A stretch of DNA of 64,000 nt from an uncultured Ruminococcus sp. (GTDB lineage: Bacteria; Bacillota; Clostridia; Oscillospirales; Ruminococcaceae), in the NCBI RefSeq assembly GCF_947301925.1, contig NZ_CAMYUE010000012.1, forward strand, positions 25,561 through 89,560, in the 5' to 3' direction. The notes under the pieces are model-generated. The model did no database searches, had not been told where the DNA came from, and was given only the letters and a program-made list of their open reading frames with translations. Of the stretch, positions 42,493-52,627 are shown in pieces. The stretch's first letter is position 1. Each line of letters opens with the position of its first letter. Both the position numbers and the translations under genes were made by a program.

Positions 42493-43842
42493 TTAATTTG
42501 TCTTTGTGGTCACCGTGGCGGAGCCTGCCGCTGTCTGTGTGGTGGAAGCTCCTTCCTTGGGCGTCTTTTTGATATTGACCGTTGTGCTGGTCACAGACCA
42601 GATATTCTTGTACTTGTTGCATGATACCGTTACCGGGTAGGGGAACTGATCCATGGAATCGTCTGCGCCCAGCAGGTTCACATAAGCGTCAAGATCCGCA
42701 GGGGTTATCTCGTTTATGACATCCGACGGGCCTATAAGCTTTACCATTATGTTCTGGTTGAGCACGGTGTAATCGTAGCTTTCGCTGGGAGCATTGGTGG
42801 TATGGATATCATTGTTGCTTATGGTGATGTCCTTTGAGGCAAGTCCCTCGCTGTTGAGGGATATATTGACGGTGTCCGTATCGGACAGATTGGTGATATT
42901 GGTTCCCATGAGCAGGTTTTCGATGGCGATATCCTTTGAGAAGCCTATATCCAGATCGCTGAGCCTGAGCTTCAGGTCAAGGGTGTCGGGGAGCCTGGTC
43001 TCCGTATTCTTTGTGGCTATGACCGCGGTCTCGGGAGTGATGGTGAAGCTGAGACAGCTTGTGTCAAAGTCCGTGGGCGCTCCCACTATCTGAGTGACGA
43101 ATTTCACGGTTTTCTGCGTCATTACGGGGATACTCATATTTACCACAGGCGGATCGAAGGTTATCAGTGAGGACTGGGCGATCTCGGTGCCGTCCTCGGA
43201 GAGGAGCAGGTACCTGTCGCTGTTGATGCTGGTGGTGGTGTCAATGGTCATCTTCTCGTCGGATACGGCGTAGCACTCGGCTATGTTGGCCAGCTGCGCC
43301 GCAGGGCCCTTGATGTTTACCTCGCCGGGCTCGCAGGTTATGTCCGCACTGTTTATGACCCTGTTCTCTCCTCCCGATATGTTGGGCACCTTGGCCTTCA
43401 GAACTATGGCCTTGGTCTCGTACTTATCAAGCTCTACCGTAACGGTGGCAGGGGATATCTTCACGTTTGAGATCTCCGCGCCGTTGGTGGTCTCCACTCT
43501 GACGCTTAGCTCATAGGTATCGGCGGAGGAGATATTCTTGTAATCCACATAGGCTCTGAGCGTATCTGACCTTATGCGGCTGTAGTCGGTACGGCTGCAG
43601 TCGAGGCTTACGCTGACATGATCCGCGGAGCACTTTATCACCGACAGTCCGTTCTTGGCGGCGGTGGCGCTTATATCAGTTACCAGAGGTATGTTGGATA
43701 TGTGCTTCGACTCAGCGGTATACTTGGTCATTGCGATTATGAACCAGCTGGCTATGGCGCATATCAGGGCGATGAGCAGCAGCATGGCGTTGCTTCTTGC
43801 CGTTCTGATATCTTTCTTTTTAAGGTTCTTCAGTATGTTCAT
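42493..43842 (-). CDS. cdaR: YbbR-domain regulator of diadenylate cyclase
   Basis: 449 residues after AAGGGGGAAG. N-terminal transmembrane helix (about 18-40, NAMLLLIALICAIASWFII) with the typical SWFII end, then four extracellular YbbR repeats of about 85 residues. It binds CdaA at the membrane and tunes c-di-AMP synthesis. Its start overlaps the cdaA stop (ATGA). The ending is a Thr-rich tail. Confidence 0.9.
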   Translation of the reverse strand: MNILKNLKKKDIRTARSNAMLLLIALICAIASWFIIAMTKYTAESKHISNIPLVTDISATAAKNGLSVIKCSADHVSVSLDCSRTDYSRIRSDTLRAYVDYKNISSADTYELSVRVETTNGAEISNVKISPATVTVELDKYETKAIVLKAKVPNISGGENRVINSADITCEPGEVNIKGPAAQLANIAECYAVSDEKMTIDTTTSINSDRYLLLSEDGTEIAQSSLITFDPPVVNMSIPVMTQKTVKFVTQIVGAPTDFDTSCLSFTITPETAVIATKNTETRLPDTLDLKLRLSDLDIGFSKDIAIENLLMGTNITNLSDTDTVNISLNSEGLASKDITISNNDIHTTNAPSESYDYTVLNQNIMVKLIGPSDVINEITPADLDAYVNLLGADDSMDQFPYPVTVSCNKYKNIWSVTSTTVNIKKTPKEGASTTQTAAGSATVTTKTN

Positions 43843-44726
43843 TTTTTCTTCCCCCTTTCGGAGCGTGAAGAAAACAGCTTCTTTTTGCCGATGGATATCT
43901 CGGTCTTGTCATTGAAGATCTGCTCCTGAAGGAGAGCCTTCAGCTTGTCGTGGGTGTAGTCTCTGGTGAGGTCGCCGTTTATGGCTACGGATATCTGTCC
44001 CGTCTCCTCCGAGACTACTATTACTATTGCGTCCGAGTTCTCGCTCATGCCGATGGCGGCTCTGTGGCGTGAACCCAGCTTCTTGTTTATGAGGGCGTCC
44101 TTGGCGGGCTTGGGAAGGAAGCAGGCGGCGGCAAGTATGATACCGTCGCGCATGATAACGGCTCCGTCATGAAGGGGAGTCTTGGGGTAGAATATATTGC
44201 CGAATACCTCCTTGCTGGGAGTGGCGTTGAGTATGGTGCCCGTCTCTATCTGTTCGCCGAGACGCACCTGCCTTTCCACTACTATAAGTGCGCCTGTGCA
44301 GGTAGCCGACAGCTCCACGCATGAGTCGCATATAGCGTCTATGGCGGGATCCCATATCTGTTTGAACTCGTCGGTGTTCTGTCCGAGACCGAAGAGACGT
44401 ATGCCGAATTTACTTCTTCCTGCCTTTTCGAGAGCTCGTCTGAGCTCCGGCTGGAAGAGTACGATCATGGCCAGGACTCCCATGCTCAGCGCATTCTGGA
44501 GCAGGTAGCTGACTACCTTCAGTCCGATGGCTCTGCTTATGAAGTATCCTGCCACAAGGAATATGATACCTTTTACCAGCTGACCTGCGCGGGTCTCGCG
44601 GATAAGCTTCAGCAGCAGATATATAACGTAGGTAAGTATGAGAACATCAAGCACGTCTATGGGCTTGAAGGTGGATATGACGCTGAGAAATGCGTCAAAT
44701 ATCTGCTGGGGAGAAGAATGGAACAT
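43839..44726 (-). CDS. cdaA: Diadenylate cyclase (c-di-AMP synthase)
   Basis: 295 residues from the ATG at 44726, eight bases after AGGGGG; an in-frame GTG at 44735 overlaps that site. Three transmembrane helices (about 20-95) precede the DAC domain. Catalytic motifs LHDGAVIM (DGA) and GSRHRAAIG (RHR) are intact. Makes c-di-AMP, which controls potassium and osmotic balance and cell-wall homeostasis. Operon with cdaR; the usual third gene glmM is not here. Confidence 0.96.
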   Translation of the reverse strand: MFHSSPQQIFDAFLSVISTFKPIDVLDVLILTYVIYLLLKLIRETRAGQLVKGIIFLVAGYFISRAIGLKVVSYLLQNALSMGVLAMIVLFQPELRRALEKAGRSKFGIRLFGLGQNTDEFKQIWDPAIDAICDSCVELSATCTGALIVVERQVRLGEQIETGTILNATPSKEVFGNIFYPKTPLHDGAVIMRDGIILAAACFLPKPAKDALINKKLGSRHRAAIGMSENSDAIVIVVSEETGQISVAINGDLTRDYTHDKLKALLQEQIFNDKTEISIGKKKLFSSRSERGKKK

Positions 44727-44838
44727 TAACTGCACCCCCTCGGGGAAGATTTATACACACATTTATTTTAAACATTTATCTATGTTATGTACGAGGACGG
44801 CTGTCCTCTTAGCAGACTGCGCAATACTGCATATTATT

Positions 44839-44866
44839 ATTGTACCACAAATTCAGATAATTTCAA
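44839..44866 (-). promoter_or_regulatory. Promoter of cdaA-cdaR
   Basis: Minus strand TTGAAA, 16 bp, TACAAT with extended -10. Confidence 0.65.
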
Positions 44867-44873
44867 TAGTTTT

Positions 44874-46010
44874 TTACGAATTTGGTAAATTTTTCAATGT
44901 TTTAACGTTGTATACAAGTTTTTTTACTTCTTCCTCCGTGTTGAAGGCCGATGGCGCAAAGCGGACGGTGCCTCCTTTTGTGCCGAGAGTGGCGTGGGCA
45001 AGAGCTGCGCAGTGATAGCCTGCACGGAGACAGAAGCCCCTGCTGCCCAGAAGCTCCGCAGCCTGCTCTGATGGCATATCCCCTATATTGAAGGAGACTA
45101 TGGGAGCGTATTCTGCGGAGGGGTGCCTGTATACGGTGACGCCGCCGCAGTCCTCCATGCCCGATATGAACAGGCTGCAAAGCCGCTCCTCGTGGGCGCG
45201 GAGCCTGCTCATGCCATAGGATGTGATGAAGCGTATGCCTGCGCCTACGGTGACGGCTCCGATGATGTTGGGAGTGCCGCTCTCAAGGCTGTCGGGGAGG
45301 ATATCAGGCTGGAAAAGGCTCAGGGAGCCGCTGCCCGTGCCGCCCTGTATTATGGGAGCTATGGGATAGCTGCCGTCGGTCATGAGCAGTCCTGTGCCCG
45401 TTATGCCGTAGAGCCCCTTGTGACCTGCGGTGCAGAGTATATTTATCCCGTCGGCAAGCTTTATATCATATATGCCGCAGGCCTGTGCGCCGTCGGCTAT
45501 GAAGCATATGCCCCTTTCGCGGCAGAGCTCCCCTATCTCGCGGAAGGGAAGCAGCTGCCCCGTGACGTTGCTCGCTATGGTACAGACTATGGCGCGGGTA
45601 TCGCTGCGGATCAGCCTGCGGAAGCTCTCAACGGTCTCGGCGCTGTCGGGAAAGACCTCGGCAAAGGACAGGGTTATCTGCTTTTTCATGGCAAGACTTA
45701 CCGCAGGCCGTGCTGCGGAGTTGTGCTCCATGCTGCTGATTATCAGGTGGCCGCCCCCGGACATGACGCCCTGTATGGCCATATTCAGCGCGTGAGTGCA
45801 GTTCAGCGTGAATACGGTGTTTTCGGGAGAGGCTCCGAAAAAGCCTGCGGCGGTGTCCCGCGCGGAATAAAGAGCCTCTGAGGTGCGCATGGCCAGCTCG
45901 TGGCCGCCTCTGCCTGCATTGCCGCCGAAGCTGTTTATGGCCTCAGCAGCCGCTCTGCGCACAGAGACGGGCTTGGGAAAGGTAGTGGCGGCGTTGTCAA
46001 AGTTTATCAT
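44874..46010 (-). CDS. Cysteine desulfurase-like class V aminotransferase
   Basis: 378 residues from the ATG at 46010 (GGAGG eight bases upstream; a GTG at 46019 overlaps it). PLP-dependent NifS/SufS-type fold: FDNAATTFPKP, PLP-binding Lys in CTAGHKGLYG, DGAQACG, and Cys in RAGYHCAALAH, the position of the persulfide-forming Cys. It would move sulfur (or selenium) from cysteine. Overlaps the upstream DUF3343 gene by 14 bp; this pairing suggests a dedicated sulfur/selenium relay rather than bulk Fe-S assembly, an inference from neighbours. Confidence 0.85.
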   Translation of the reverse strand: MINFDNAATTFPKPVSVRRAAAEAINSFGGNAGRGGHELAMRTSEALYSARDTAAGFFGASPENTVFTLNCTHALNMAIQGVMSGGGHLIISSMEHNSAARPAVSLAMKKQITLSFAEVFPDSAETVESFRRLIRSDTRAIVCTIASNVTGQLLPFREIGELCRERGICFIADGAQACGIYDIKLADGINILCTAGHKGLYGITGTGLLMTDGSYPIAPIIQGGTGSGSLSLFQPDILPDSLESGTPNIIGAVTVGAGIRFITSYGMSRLRAHEERLCSLFISGMEDCGGVTVYRHPSAEYAPIVSFNIGDMPSEQAAELLGSRGFCLRAGYHCAALAHATLGTKGGTVRFAPSAFNTEEEVKKLVYNVKTLKNLPNS

Positions 46011-46227
46011 TATCGTCACCTCCGCCTACTGAGTAGGGGATATCATAGCTGTCCAGGACGCGGAGGGCGTTTTCACAGGCGCCGTTTATGCGGAGCGAGA
46101 AGCCGCAGCCCCGTTCCGGGGTGCGCTCGCGCCGCTTTATCATGCACGGATAGCCCCTTGCCCTGAGAAGGCGCTGTGCCTTTACGGCGTAGGTGTATGA
46201 CGGCATATCAAGAATGCAGATGTTCAA
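45997..46227 (-). CDS. DUF3343 putative Se/S carrier-like protein
   Basis: 76 residues with a TTG start behind AGGGGTG. The pattern fits DUF3343: a short alpha/beta protein starting with a strand, then YAVKAQRLLRARGYPCMIKRRERTPERGCGFSLRI, with two Cys (29 and 41) of which the CGF Cys is the likely carrier. Family members are proposed carriers of reactive sulfur or selenium. Translationally coupled to the desulfurase-like gene. Confidence 0.75.
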   Translation of the reverse strand: MNICILDMPSYTYAVKAQRLLRARGYPCMIKRRERTPERGCGFSLRINGACENALRVLDSYDIPYSVGGGDDNDKL

Positions 46228-46356
46228 AGTATCACCCCTGACTGCTGCAAATTGCGCAGTCCGTCAGGATCTGCGGTACATTTCATTATATGTTGCAGCA
46301 CAGGATCCTGCGCAGGGAAAAGTTTTACGTTAAAAAATAAAAATTTTTATGCCTAC

Positions 46357-46385
46357 TTGACAAGTAAGAATTACAGTGCTATAAT
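46357..46385 (+). promoter_or_regulatory. Promoter of the trp operon
   Basis: TTGACA, 17 bp, TATAAT with an extended TG -10. The 46228-46356 stretch before it holds nothing else I can support. Confidence 0.88.
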
Positions 46386-46394
46386 CATAACATA

Positions 46395-46680
46395 TCAAAC
46401 CGTTGACGCGGAGATAAAGTTGGTTATGCTTCTACAGAGAGCCCGCGACGCTGAGAGTCGGGTGAAAAACAGATCAGCAAATGGACCGCCGAGGGTGCAG
46501 TCAAATGTGCAGGCATCGTACCTGCTCAGAGTATTCTGCAACGTAAGGATGTGCGTTAATCATCAGGGATATGATAGTATCCTGTTAAGCGCACGGCTTT
46601 GCCGTGAATCAAGGTGGTACCGCGGATAAGAATTATTCGTCCTTGACAGATCATATTGATCTGTCAGGGACTTTTTTATT
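46395..46680 (+). promoter_or_regulatory. T-box riboswitch (tRNA-Trp specific)
   Basis: The leader has the T-box core AAGGTGGTACCGCGG at 46611-46625 and a terminator (arms 46639-46653 and 46657-46671, then seven T) directly downstream. The antiterminator forms when uncharged tRNA binds. In the stem I region a TGG codon at 46482-46484, followed by ACC as usual after the specifier, fits tRNA-Trp. Trp starvation should switch on trpE and the genes behind it. Confidence 0.93.
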
Positions 46681-46709
46681 TGTCCTGACAGGTCACGGAG
46701 GTGCTTATT

Positions 46710-48176
46710 ATGAAGTTTTTACCCGAATTCACTAAGGTCAGGGAGCTGGCTGACAGCGGAAAGTACGATATCCTTCCCGTCAGCTGCGAGATACTCTCTG
46801 ACATCTGTACTCCCATAGAGGCGATAATGATACTCAAAAACGTCTCGAACCACTGCTATATGCTGGAATCTGTGGCAGAGAAGGAAAAGTGGGGAAGATA
46901 CACCTTCCTCGGCTTCGACCCCAAGCTTCAGATAACAGCGGCAGGGAACGACCTGACTATCGGCGACGTAAAAATGACTTCGGACGATCCGTCGGTTCAG
47001 ATAAGACAGATCCTTTCAAAATACAGAAGTCCCAAATTCGATTACCTTCCGCCCTTTACGGGAGGTCTGGCAGGCTATTTCTCCTACGATTTCCTTGCCT
47101 ATTCCGAAAAGACTCTCCGCACAGGCACGAAGGATACCGAGAACTTCAAGGACGTTGACCTCATGCTCTTTGACAAGGTCATAGCCTTTGACAATTTCCG
47201 CCAGAAGCTCATACTCATTGCCAATATGAGACTTGACGAGGGCGAGGCAGGCTACAACAAGGCAAAGCTGGAGCTCACTCAGATGGCGGAGCTCCTCAGA
47301 AAGGGAGAGCGTACAAAGGAGCACTCGGGCAGGCTCACCACAGATGTTACCGCACTTTTCAGCAAGGAAGAATACTGCGGAATGGTGGAAAAGGCAAAGA
47401 GGCATATCCATGAGGGCGATATCTTCCAGATAGTCCTTTCAAACCGCCTCAGCGCAGGCTTCGAGGGAAGTCTCCTGGACACCTACAGAGTGCTGAGGAC
47501 TATCAATCCCTCCCCCTATATGTTCTACTTCTCGGGCACGGACGTGGAGATAGCAGGCGCTTCTCCCGAAACTCTGGTGAAGCTGGAAAACGGCGTTCTC
47601 CATACATTCCCCCTTGCAGGCACCCGTCCGAGGGGAAAGACCGAAAAGGAGGACAAGGAGCTGGAGGAAGGACTTCTCCGTGACGAAAAGGAGCTTGCGG
47701 AGCATAATATGCTGGTAGACCTGGGACGAAACGATCTGGGCAGGATCAGTAAGTTCGGCAGCGTTCAGGTGGAAAAGCTCCACAGCATAGAGCGCTATTC
47801 CCACGTTATGCACATCGGCTCCACTGTGCGCGGAGAGATAAGGGAGGAGTTCGACGGACTTGACGCGGTGAGCGCTGTGCTTCCCGCAGGCACTCTCTCG
47901 GGAGCTCCCAAGATACGCGCCTGTCAGCTCATTGCAGAGCTGGAGGACAACAAGCGCGGCATTTACGGCGGCGCTATCGGCTACATCGACTTCACAGGCA
48001 ATCTCGATACCTGCATCGCTATCCGCATAGCCTACAAGAAGAACGGAAAGGTCTTTGTAAGGAGCGGCGCGGGAATAGTTGCGGATTCGGTTCCCGAAAA
48101 GGAATACCAGGAGTGCATAAACAAGGCGGCGGCTGTGGTCAACGCCCTTAAAATGGCAGAGGAGGCAGACGAATGA
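46710..48176 (+). CDS. trpE: Anthranilate synthase component I
   Basis: 488 residues from the ATG at 46710 (GGAGGTG upstream). Converts chorismate plus ammonia to anthranilate. N-terminal part has the LESVAEKEKWGRYTFLG feedback region; the C-terminal chorismate-binding domain has GDIFQIVLSNRL, HTFPLAGTRPRGK, DLGRNDLGRIS and LPAGTLSGAPKIRA. Overlaps trpG by four bases. Controlled by the T-box. Confidence 0.97.
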   Translation: MKFLPEFTKVRELADSGKYDILPVSCEILSDICTPIEAIMILKNVSNHCYMLESVAEKEKWGRYTFLGFDPKLQITAAGNDLTIGDVKMTSDDPSVQIRQILSKYRSPKFDYLPPFTGGLAGYFSYDFLAYSEKTLRTGTKDTENFKDVDLMLFDKVIAFDNFRQKLILIANMRLDEGEAGYNKAKLELTQMAELLRKGERTKEHSGRLTTDVTALFSKEEYCGMVEKAKRHIHEGDIFQIVLSNRLSAGFEGSLLDTYRVLRTINPSPYMFYFSGTDVEIAGASPETLVKLENGVLHTFPLAGTRPRGKTEKEDKELEEGLLRDEKELAEHNMLVDLGRNDLGRISKFGSVQVEKLHSIERYSHVMHIGSTVRGEIREEFDGLDAVSAVLPAGTLSGAPKIRACQLIAELEDNKRGIYGGAIGYIDFTGNLDTCIAIRIAYKKNGKVFVRSGAGIVADSVPEKEYQECINKAAAVVNALKMAEEADE

Positions 48177-48739
48177 TACTTCTCATTGATAATTACGACA
48201 GCTTTTCATATAACCTGTATCAGCTCATCGGTGAGATATGTCCCGATATCAAGGTGATACGCAACGACGAAATGACGGTGGAGGAGATAGAGGAGCTTGC
48301 TCCCGACAAGATAATACTCTCCCCGGGACCCGGACGTCCCGAGGACGCAGGCATTATAATCGAAGCCGCTAAGACGGTGTGCAAAAAGATACCTACTCTG
48401 GGTGTTTGTCTTGGTCATCAGGCTATATGCGCCGCTTACGGTGCAACAGTTACCTACGCCAAGGAGCTCATGCACGGTAAGCAGTCCGTTATAAGCTTCA
48501 TGAACGATTGCCCTCTGTTCAGAGGCATTGACGAGGGAGCTCCCGTGGCAAGGTATCATTCCCTTGCGGCGGACGCGGCTACTCTTCCCGAATGCCTCGA
48601 AGTCACGGCAATGGCCGACGACGGCGAGGTAATGGCTGTACAGCACAGGGAATACCCCATATACGGCGTGCAGTTCCACCCCGAGTCTATAATGACTCCC
48701 GACGGAAGGATAATGCTGAAAAACTTTATCGAGCTTTGA
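48173..48739 (+). CDS. trpG: Anthranilate synthase component II (glutamine amidotransferase)
   Basis: 188 residues. Provides ammonia to TrpE from glutamine. DNYDSFSYNLYQLIGE, oxyanion SPGPGRPEDAG, nucleophile Cys in GVCLGHQAICAAYG and catalytic His/Glu in VQFHPESIMTPDG. No fused trpD. ATGA overlap with trpE ensures equal synthesis. Confidence 0.96.
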   Translation: MILLIDNYDSFSYNLYQLIGEICPDIKVIRNDEMTVEEIEELAPDKIILSPGPGRPEDAGIIIEAAKTVCKKIPTLGVCLGHQAICAAYGATVTYAKELMHGKQSVISFMNDCPLFRGIDEGAPVARYHSLAADAATLPECLEVTAMADDGEVMAVQHREYPIYGVQFHPESIMTPDGRIMLKNFIEL

Positions 48740-48776
48740 ATTATTCATTGCCGCAATAAAAAACGAGGTGACAGCT

Positions 48777-49559
48777 ATGGACTATCTTGATGAATTCTAC
48801 AGAAATTACGACGAGGAGGGCAGGCTCCTCTCACAGTCGGGTCAGGTGGAGTACCTGACCACCATGAAATACATCCACGACTTCCTCGGCGGAGCAAAGC
48901 AGGTCCGTATCCTTGAAGTGGGAGCAGGCACGGGCAGATACAGTATCGCCCTTGCCCGTGAGGGTTATGAGGTAACGGCGGTGGAGCTTGTTGAAAGCAA
49001 TCTCAATAAGCTGAGGGCAAAGCTTGACGGCAGTGAAAGTCTCACGGCGGTGCAGGGAAACGCCCTTGACCTTTCGGAGCTTTCGGATAACAGCTTCGAT
49101 GTCACTCTGCTGCTGGGACCTATGTACCACCTGTTCACCCGTGAGGATATGCTCAGGGCGCTCTCAGAGGCGGTAAGGGTCACCCGAAAGGGCGGATACA
49201 TACTGGCGGCATACTGCATGAACGAGGCAGCCGTCCTACAGCACGCATTTCTCCACGGAAACCTGCAAAAGGTGCTGGATAATGATATGATAACCGATGA
49301 ATGGCACTGCAAGAGCGAGCCGAAGGAGCTTTTTGCTCTGATGAGGACGGAGGAGATAGCGGCGCTGAATGCGGAACTCCCCGTTGAACGGATAAAGCTC
49401 ATAGCCGCAGACGGCGCGGCGAATTATATGAGCGATTGTATCGACGGCATGGACAGCTTCACTTTTGATAAATACATGGAGTACCATTTTGCCACCTGCG
49501 AAAGGCAGGATCTTATCGGCGCTTCAAATCATGCGCTGGATATCTTACGGAAACTATAA
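48777..49559 (+). CDS. Class I SAM-dependent methyltransferase inside the trp operon
   Basis: 260 residues from the ATG at 48777 with GAGGTG upstream (an in-frame GTG at 48768 overlaps that site). Motif I LEVGAGTGRYSIALA, acidic residue in VTAVELVESNL, motif for adenine GNALDLSEL, and LLLGPMYHLF. Such proteins methylate small molecules or other substrates; none in the Trp pathway is known. It sits 37 bp after trpG and 15 bp before trpB, so it is co-expressed. Likely an insertion or a moonlighting passenger. Confidence 0.85.
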   Translation: MDYLDEFYRNYDEEGRLLSQSGQVEYLTTMKYIHDFLGGAKQVRILEVGAGTGRYSIALAREGYEVTAVELVESNLNKLRAKLDGSESLTAVQGNALDLSELSDNSFDVTLLLGPMYHLFTREDMLRALSEAVRVTRKGGYILAAYCMNEAAVLQHAFLHGNLQKVLDNDMITDEWHCKSEPKELFALMRTEEIAALNAELPVERIKLIAADGAANYMSDCIDGMDSFTFDKYMEYHFATCERQDLIGASNHALDILRKL

Positions 49560-49574
49560 CAGGAGGAAATAAAT

Positions 49575-50765
49575 ATGTCACAGTCAAAAGGACGATTCGG
49601 CGTTCACGGCGGTCAGTATATCCCCGAAACGCTGATGAACGCGGTCATAGAGCTGGAGCAGGCCTACGACCACTATAAAAACGATCCCGAGTTCAACCGC
49701 GAGCTGAAGGAGCTGCTGGACAACTATGCGGGCAGACCTTCTCTGCTGTACCGCGCAGACAAGCTCACAAGGGATCTGGGCGGCGCGAAGATATACCTGA
49801 AAAGGGAGGACCTCAACCACACGGGCTCCCACAAGATAAACAATGTTCTCGGTCAGGCTCTGCTGGCAAAGAAAATGGGCAAGACCAGACTTATCGCTGA
49901 AACAGGCGCAGGTCAGCACGGAGTTGCTACGGCTACGGCAGCGGCTCTCCTGGATATGGAGTGTCTGGTGTTCATGGGCGAGGAGGACACAAAAAGGCAG
50001 GCGCTGAACGTTTACCGTATGAAGCTCCTCGGCGCTGACGTTGTCCCCGTAAAGAGCGGCACGGCTACCCTCAAGGACGCGGTATCCGAGGCCATGCGCG
50101 AGTGGACTTCAAGGATAGAGGATACCCATTACTGTCTGGGCTCCGTTATGGGACCTCACCCGTTCCCCACTATAGTCCGCGATTTTCAGGCGGTCATCTC
50201 CCGTGAGTCAAGAGCACAGATACTGGAGGCTGAGGGCAGACTTCCCGACGCTGTTATTGCCTGTGTTGGCGGCGGCTCCAACGCTATCGGAAGCTTTTAC
50301 CACTTCATTCCCGACGAGGGCGTAAGGCTCATAGGCTGCGAGGCGGCAGGCAGAGGCATTGATACCTTCGAGACTGCGGCTACGGTGAATACGGGAAGGA
50401 TCGGTATATTCCACGGCATGAAGTCCTACTTCTGTCAGGACGAGTACGGACAGATAGCTCCCGTGTACTCCATCTCGGCAGGTCTGGACTACCCCGGAGT
50501 AGGCCCCGAGCACGCATATCTCCACGATATCGGCAGGGCGGAATACGTCCCCGTAACAGACGAGGAGGCGGTCAACGCCTTTGAGTACCTTTCGCGTACA
50601 GAGGGCATTATCCCCGCTATCGAGTCGGCTCACGCCATTGCCTACGCTATGAAGCTGGCTCCCACAATGGACAAGGACAAAATCATAATCGTGACGGTCT
50701 CGGGACGCGGCGACAAGGACTGCGCTGCCATCGCACGATACAGAGGGGAGGATATCTATGAGTAA
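49575..50765 (+). CDS. trpB: Tryptophan synthase beta chain
   Basis: 396 residues after AGGAGG. Joins indole and serine. PLP Lys in [36 protein letters not shown], phosphate loop [36 protein letters not shown]. Length standard. Overlaps trpA by eight bases. Confidence 0.97.
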   Translation: MSQSKGRFGVHGGQYIPETLMNAVIELEQAYDHYKNDPEFNRELKELLDNYAGRPSLLYRADKLTRDLGGAKIYLKREDLNHTGSHKINNVLGQALLAKKMGKTRLIAETGAGQHGVATATAAALLDMECLVFMGEEDTKRQALNVYRMKLLGADVVPVKSGTATLKDAVSEAMREWTSRIEDTHYCLGSVMGPHPFPTIVRDFQAVISRESRAQILEAEGRLPDAVIACVGGGSNAIGSFYHFIPDEGVRLIGCEAAGRGIDTFETAATVNTGRIGIFHGMKSYFCQDEYGQIAPVYSISAGLDYPGVGPEHAYLHDIGRAEYVPVTDEEAVNAFEYLSRTEGIIPAIESAHAIAYAMKLAPTMDKDKIIIVTVSGRGDKDCAAIARYRGEDIYE

Positions 50766-51534
50766 TATAAGAGCTGCATTTGAGAACGGCAAGGCATTCA
50801 TACCCTTCATAACCTGCGGAGACCCCGATCTGGATACCACCGCAAAGGTGGTAAGGGCTGCTGCTGAAAACGGAGCCGATCTTATCGAGCTGGGCATTCC
50901 ATTTTCCGATCCCACGGCTGAGGGACCTGTTATCCAGGGAGCCAATATCCGTGCTCTTGCCGGAGGAGTCACCACGGACAAGGTATTCGAGCTGGTGAAG
51001 GAGCTCCGCAGAGACGTTAAGGTGCCCTTTGTGTTCATGACCTATGCCAATGTGGTATATTCGTATGACGCAGAGCGCTTCATGGCAAGGTGCTGTGAAT
51101 GCGGAGTTGACGGCATCATACTTCCCGACCTTCCCTTTGAGGAGAAGGAGGAGTTCTCCGCAGTTGCAAGGCAGTACGGAGTTGACCTCATATCGCTGAT
51201 AGCTCCTACCTCGGAAAACCGTATAGCTATGATAGCAAAGGAGGCCGAGGGCTTCATCTACATTGTTTCAAGTCTGGGAGTTACAGGCGTGAGAAGCGAG
51301 ATAACCACCAATATCGGCGATATCGTCAAGGTGATAAGGGAGAACACCGACGTGCCCTGCGCAGTGGGCTTCGGTATCTCAAAGCCGGAGCAGGCACAGA
51401 AAATGGCGGCACTCTCTGACGGCGCCATCGTGGGCTCGGCTATAATACGCATACTGGAAAAGTACGGCAGGGACGCAGCTCCCCATGTGGGCGAGTACAT
51501 CAGGGAAATGAAGGACGCAGTTGCAGGAGCGTGA
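50758..51534 (+). CDS. trpA: Tryptophan synthase alpha chain
   Basis: 258 residues, GGGAGG upstream. Cleaves indole-3-glycerol phosphate to indole for TrpB. Catalytic Glu in [20 protein letters not shown] and Asp in [14 protein letters not shown]; phosphate site [10 protein letters not shown]. Next gene begins 65 bp later. Confidence 0.97.
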   Translation: MSNIRAAFENGKAFIPFITCGDPDLDTTAKVVRAAAENGADLIELGIPFSDPTAEGPVIQGANIRALAGGVTTDKVFELVKELRRDVKVPFVFMTYANVVYSYDAERFMARCCECGVDGIILPDLPFEEKEEFSAVARQYGVDLISLIAPTSENRIAMIAKEAEGFIYIVSSLGVTGVRSEITTNIGDIVKVIRENTDVPCAVGFGISKPEQAQKMAALSDGAIVGSAIIRILEKYGRDAAPHVGEYIREMKDAVAGA

Positions 51535-51599
51535 TCGGGCTTAGCCGTATCACGCCTGAATGAAGAATTCGGAATTGGATTTGAATCGGAGGTTTTATT

Positions 51600-52619
51600 A
51601 TGATAAAAGAGGCAATCGCTAAGATCGTTGACAAGCAGGATCTGACATATGATGAGGCATACAAGGTAATATCGGAGATCATGGCAGGAGAGACTACTCC
51701 CACACAGAATGCCGCCTTTCTCTCCGCTCTTTCAACAAAGAGCACAAAGGCTGAGACTATCGACGAGATAACAGGCTGTGCCGCAGCTATGCGCGACGCC
51801 GCTGTAAAGTTTGAGAACGACATGGATCTCCTGGAGATCGTCGGTACAGGCGGCGATAACGCTCACAGCTTCAATATCTCGACTACATCGGCATTTGTTA
51901 TTGCGGCTTCGGGTATAAAGGTGTCAAAGCACGGAAACCGCGCAGCTTCCTCCCTTTCGGGTACGGCAGACTGCCTGGAGGCTCTGGGCGCAAATATCAG
52001 CCTCGATCCCGATCAGTGCAGGAAGCTCCTTGAGGACACGGGCTTCTGCTTCTTCTTTGCGCAGAAGTACCATACTTCCATGAAGTACGTTGGACCTATC
52101 CGCAAGGAACTGGGCTTCCGCACGGTATTCAATATCCTGGGTCCCCTTACAAATCCCGCCTGCCCCAATCATCATCTCCTCGGCGTATATGACAGCGTGC
52201 TCCTCAATCCCGTTGCTGAGGTGCTCATGAAGCTGGGCTCAAAGAACGGCATGGTAGTATACGGCAAGGACAAGCTGGACGAGATCTCTCTCAGCGCTCC
52301 CACCGCCGTATGCGAGTACAAGGACGGCTGGCTGAAGAATTACGAGATAACTCCCGAGCAGTTCGGCTTCGAGCGCTGCACCAAGGACGACCTGAAGGGC
52401 GGTACTCCCGAGGAGAACGCTGCTATAACACGCGGTATCCTCGACGGCAGCATAAAGGGTCACAAGCGCAATGCAGTTCTGCTCAACGCAGGTGCCGCAA
52501 TATACATCGGCGGAAAGGCTGAGAGCATGGCTGAGGGCGTTGAGAAGGCTGCCGGGCTCATCGACAGCGGCGCCGCTCTTGCAGCTATGGAGAAGTTCAT
52601 CGCTGAGTCGCAGAACTGA
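51600..52619 (+). CDS. trpD: Anthranilate phosphoribosyltransferase
   Basis: 339 residues after GGAGG. Transfers the phosphoribosyl group to anthranilate. Motifs [20 protein letters not shown] (PRPP loop), [34 protein letters not shown] block and [17 protein letters not shown]. In most bacteria it follows trpG directly; here it comes after trpBA. Confidence 0.96.
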   Translation: MIKEAIAKIVDKQDLTYDEAYKVISEIMAGETTPTQNAAFLSALSTKSTKAETIDEITGCAAAMRDAAVKFENDMDLLEIVGTGGDNAHSFNISTTSAFVIAASGIKVSKHGNRAASSLSGTADCLEALGANISLDPDQCRKLLEDTGFCFFFAQKYHTSMKYVGPIRKELGFRTVFNILGPLTNPACPNHHLLGVYDSVLLNPVAEVLMKLGSKNGMVVYGKDKLDEISLSAPTAVCEYKDGWLKNYEITPEQFGFERCTKDDLKGGTPEENAAITRGILDGSIKGHKRNAVLLNAGAAIYIGGKAESMAEGVEKAAGLIDSGAALAAMEKFIAESQN

Positions 52620-52627
52620 GGTGCGGT

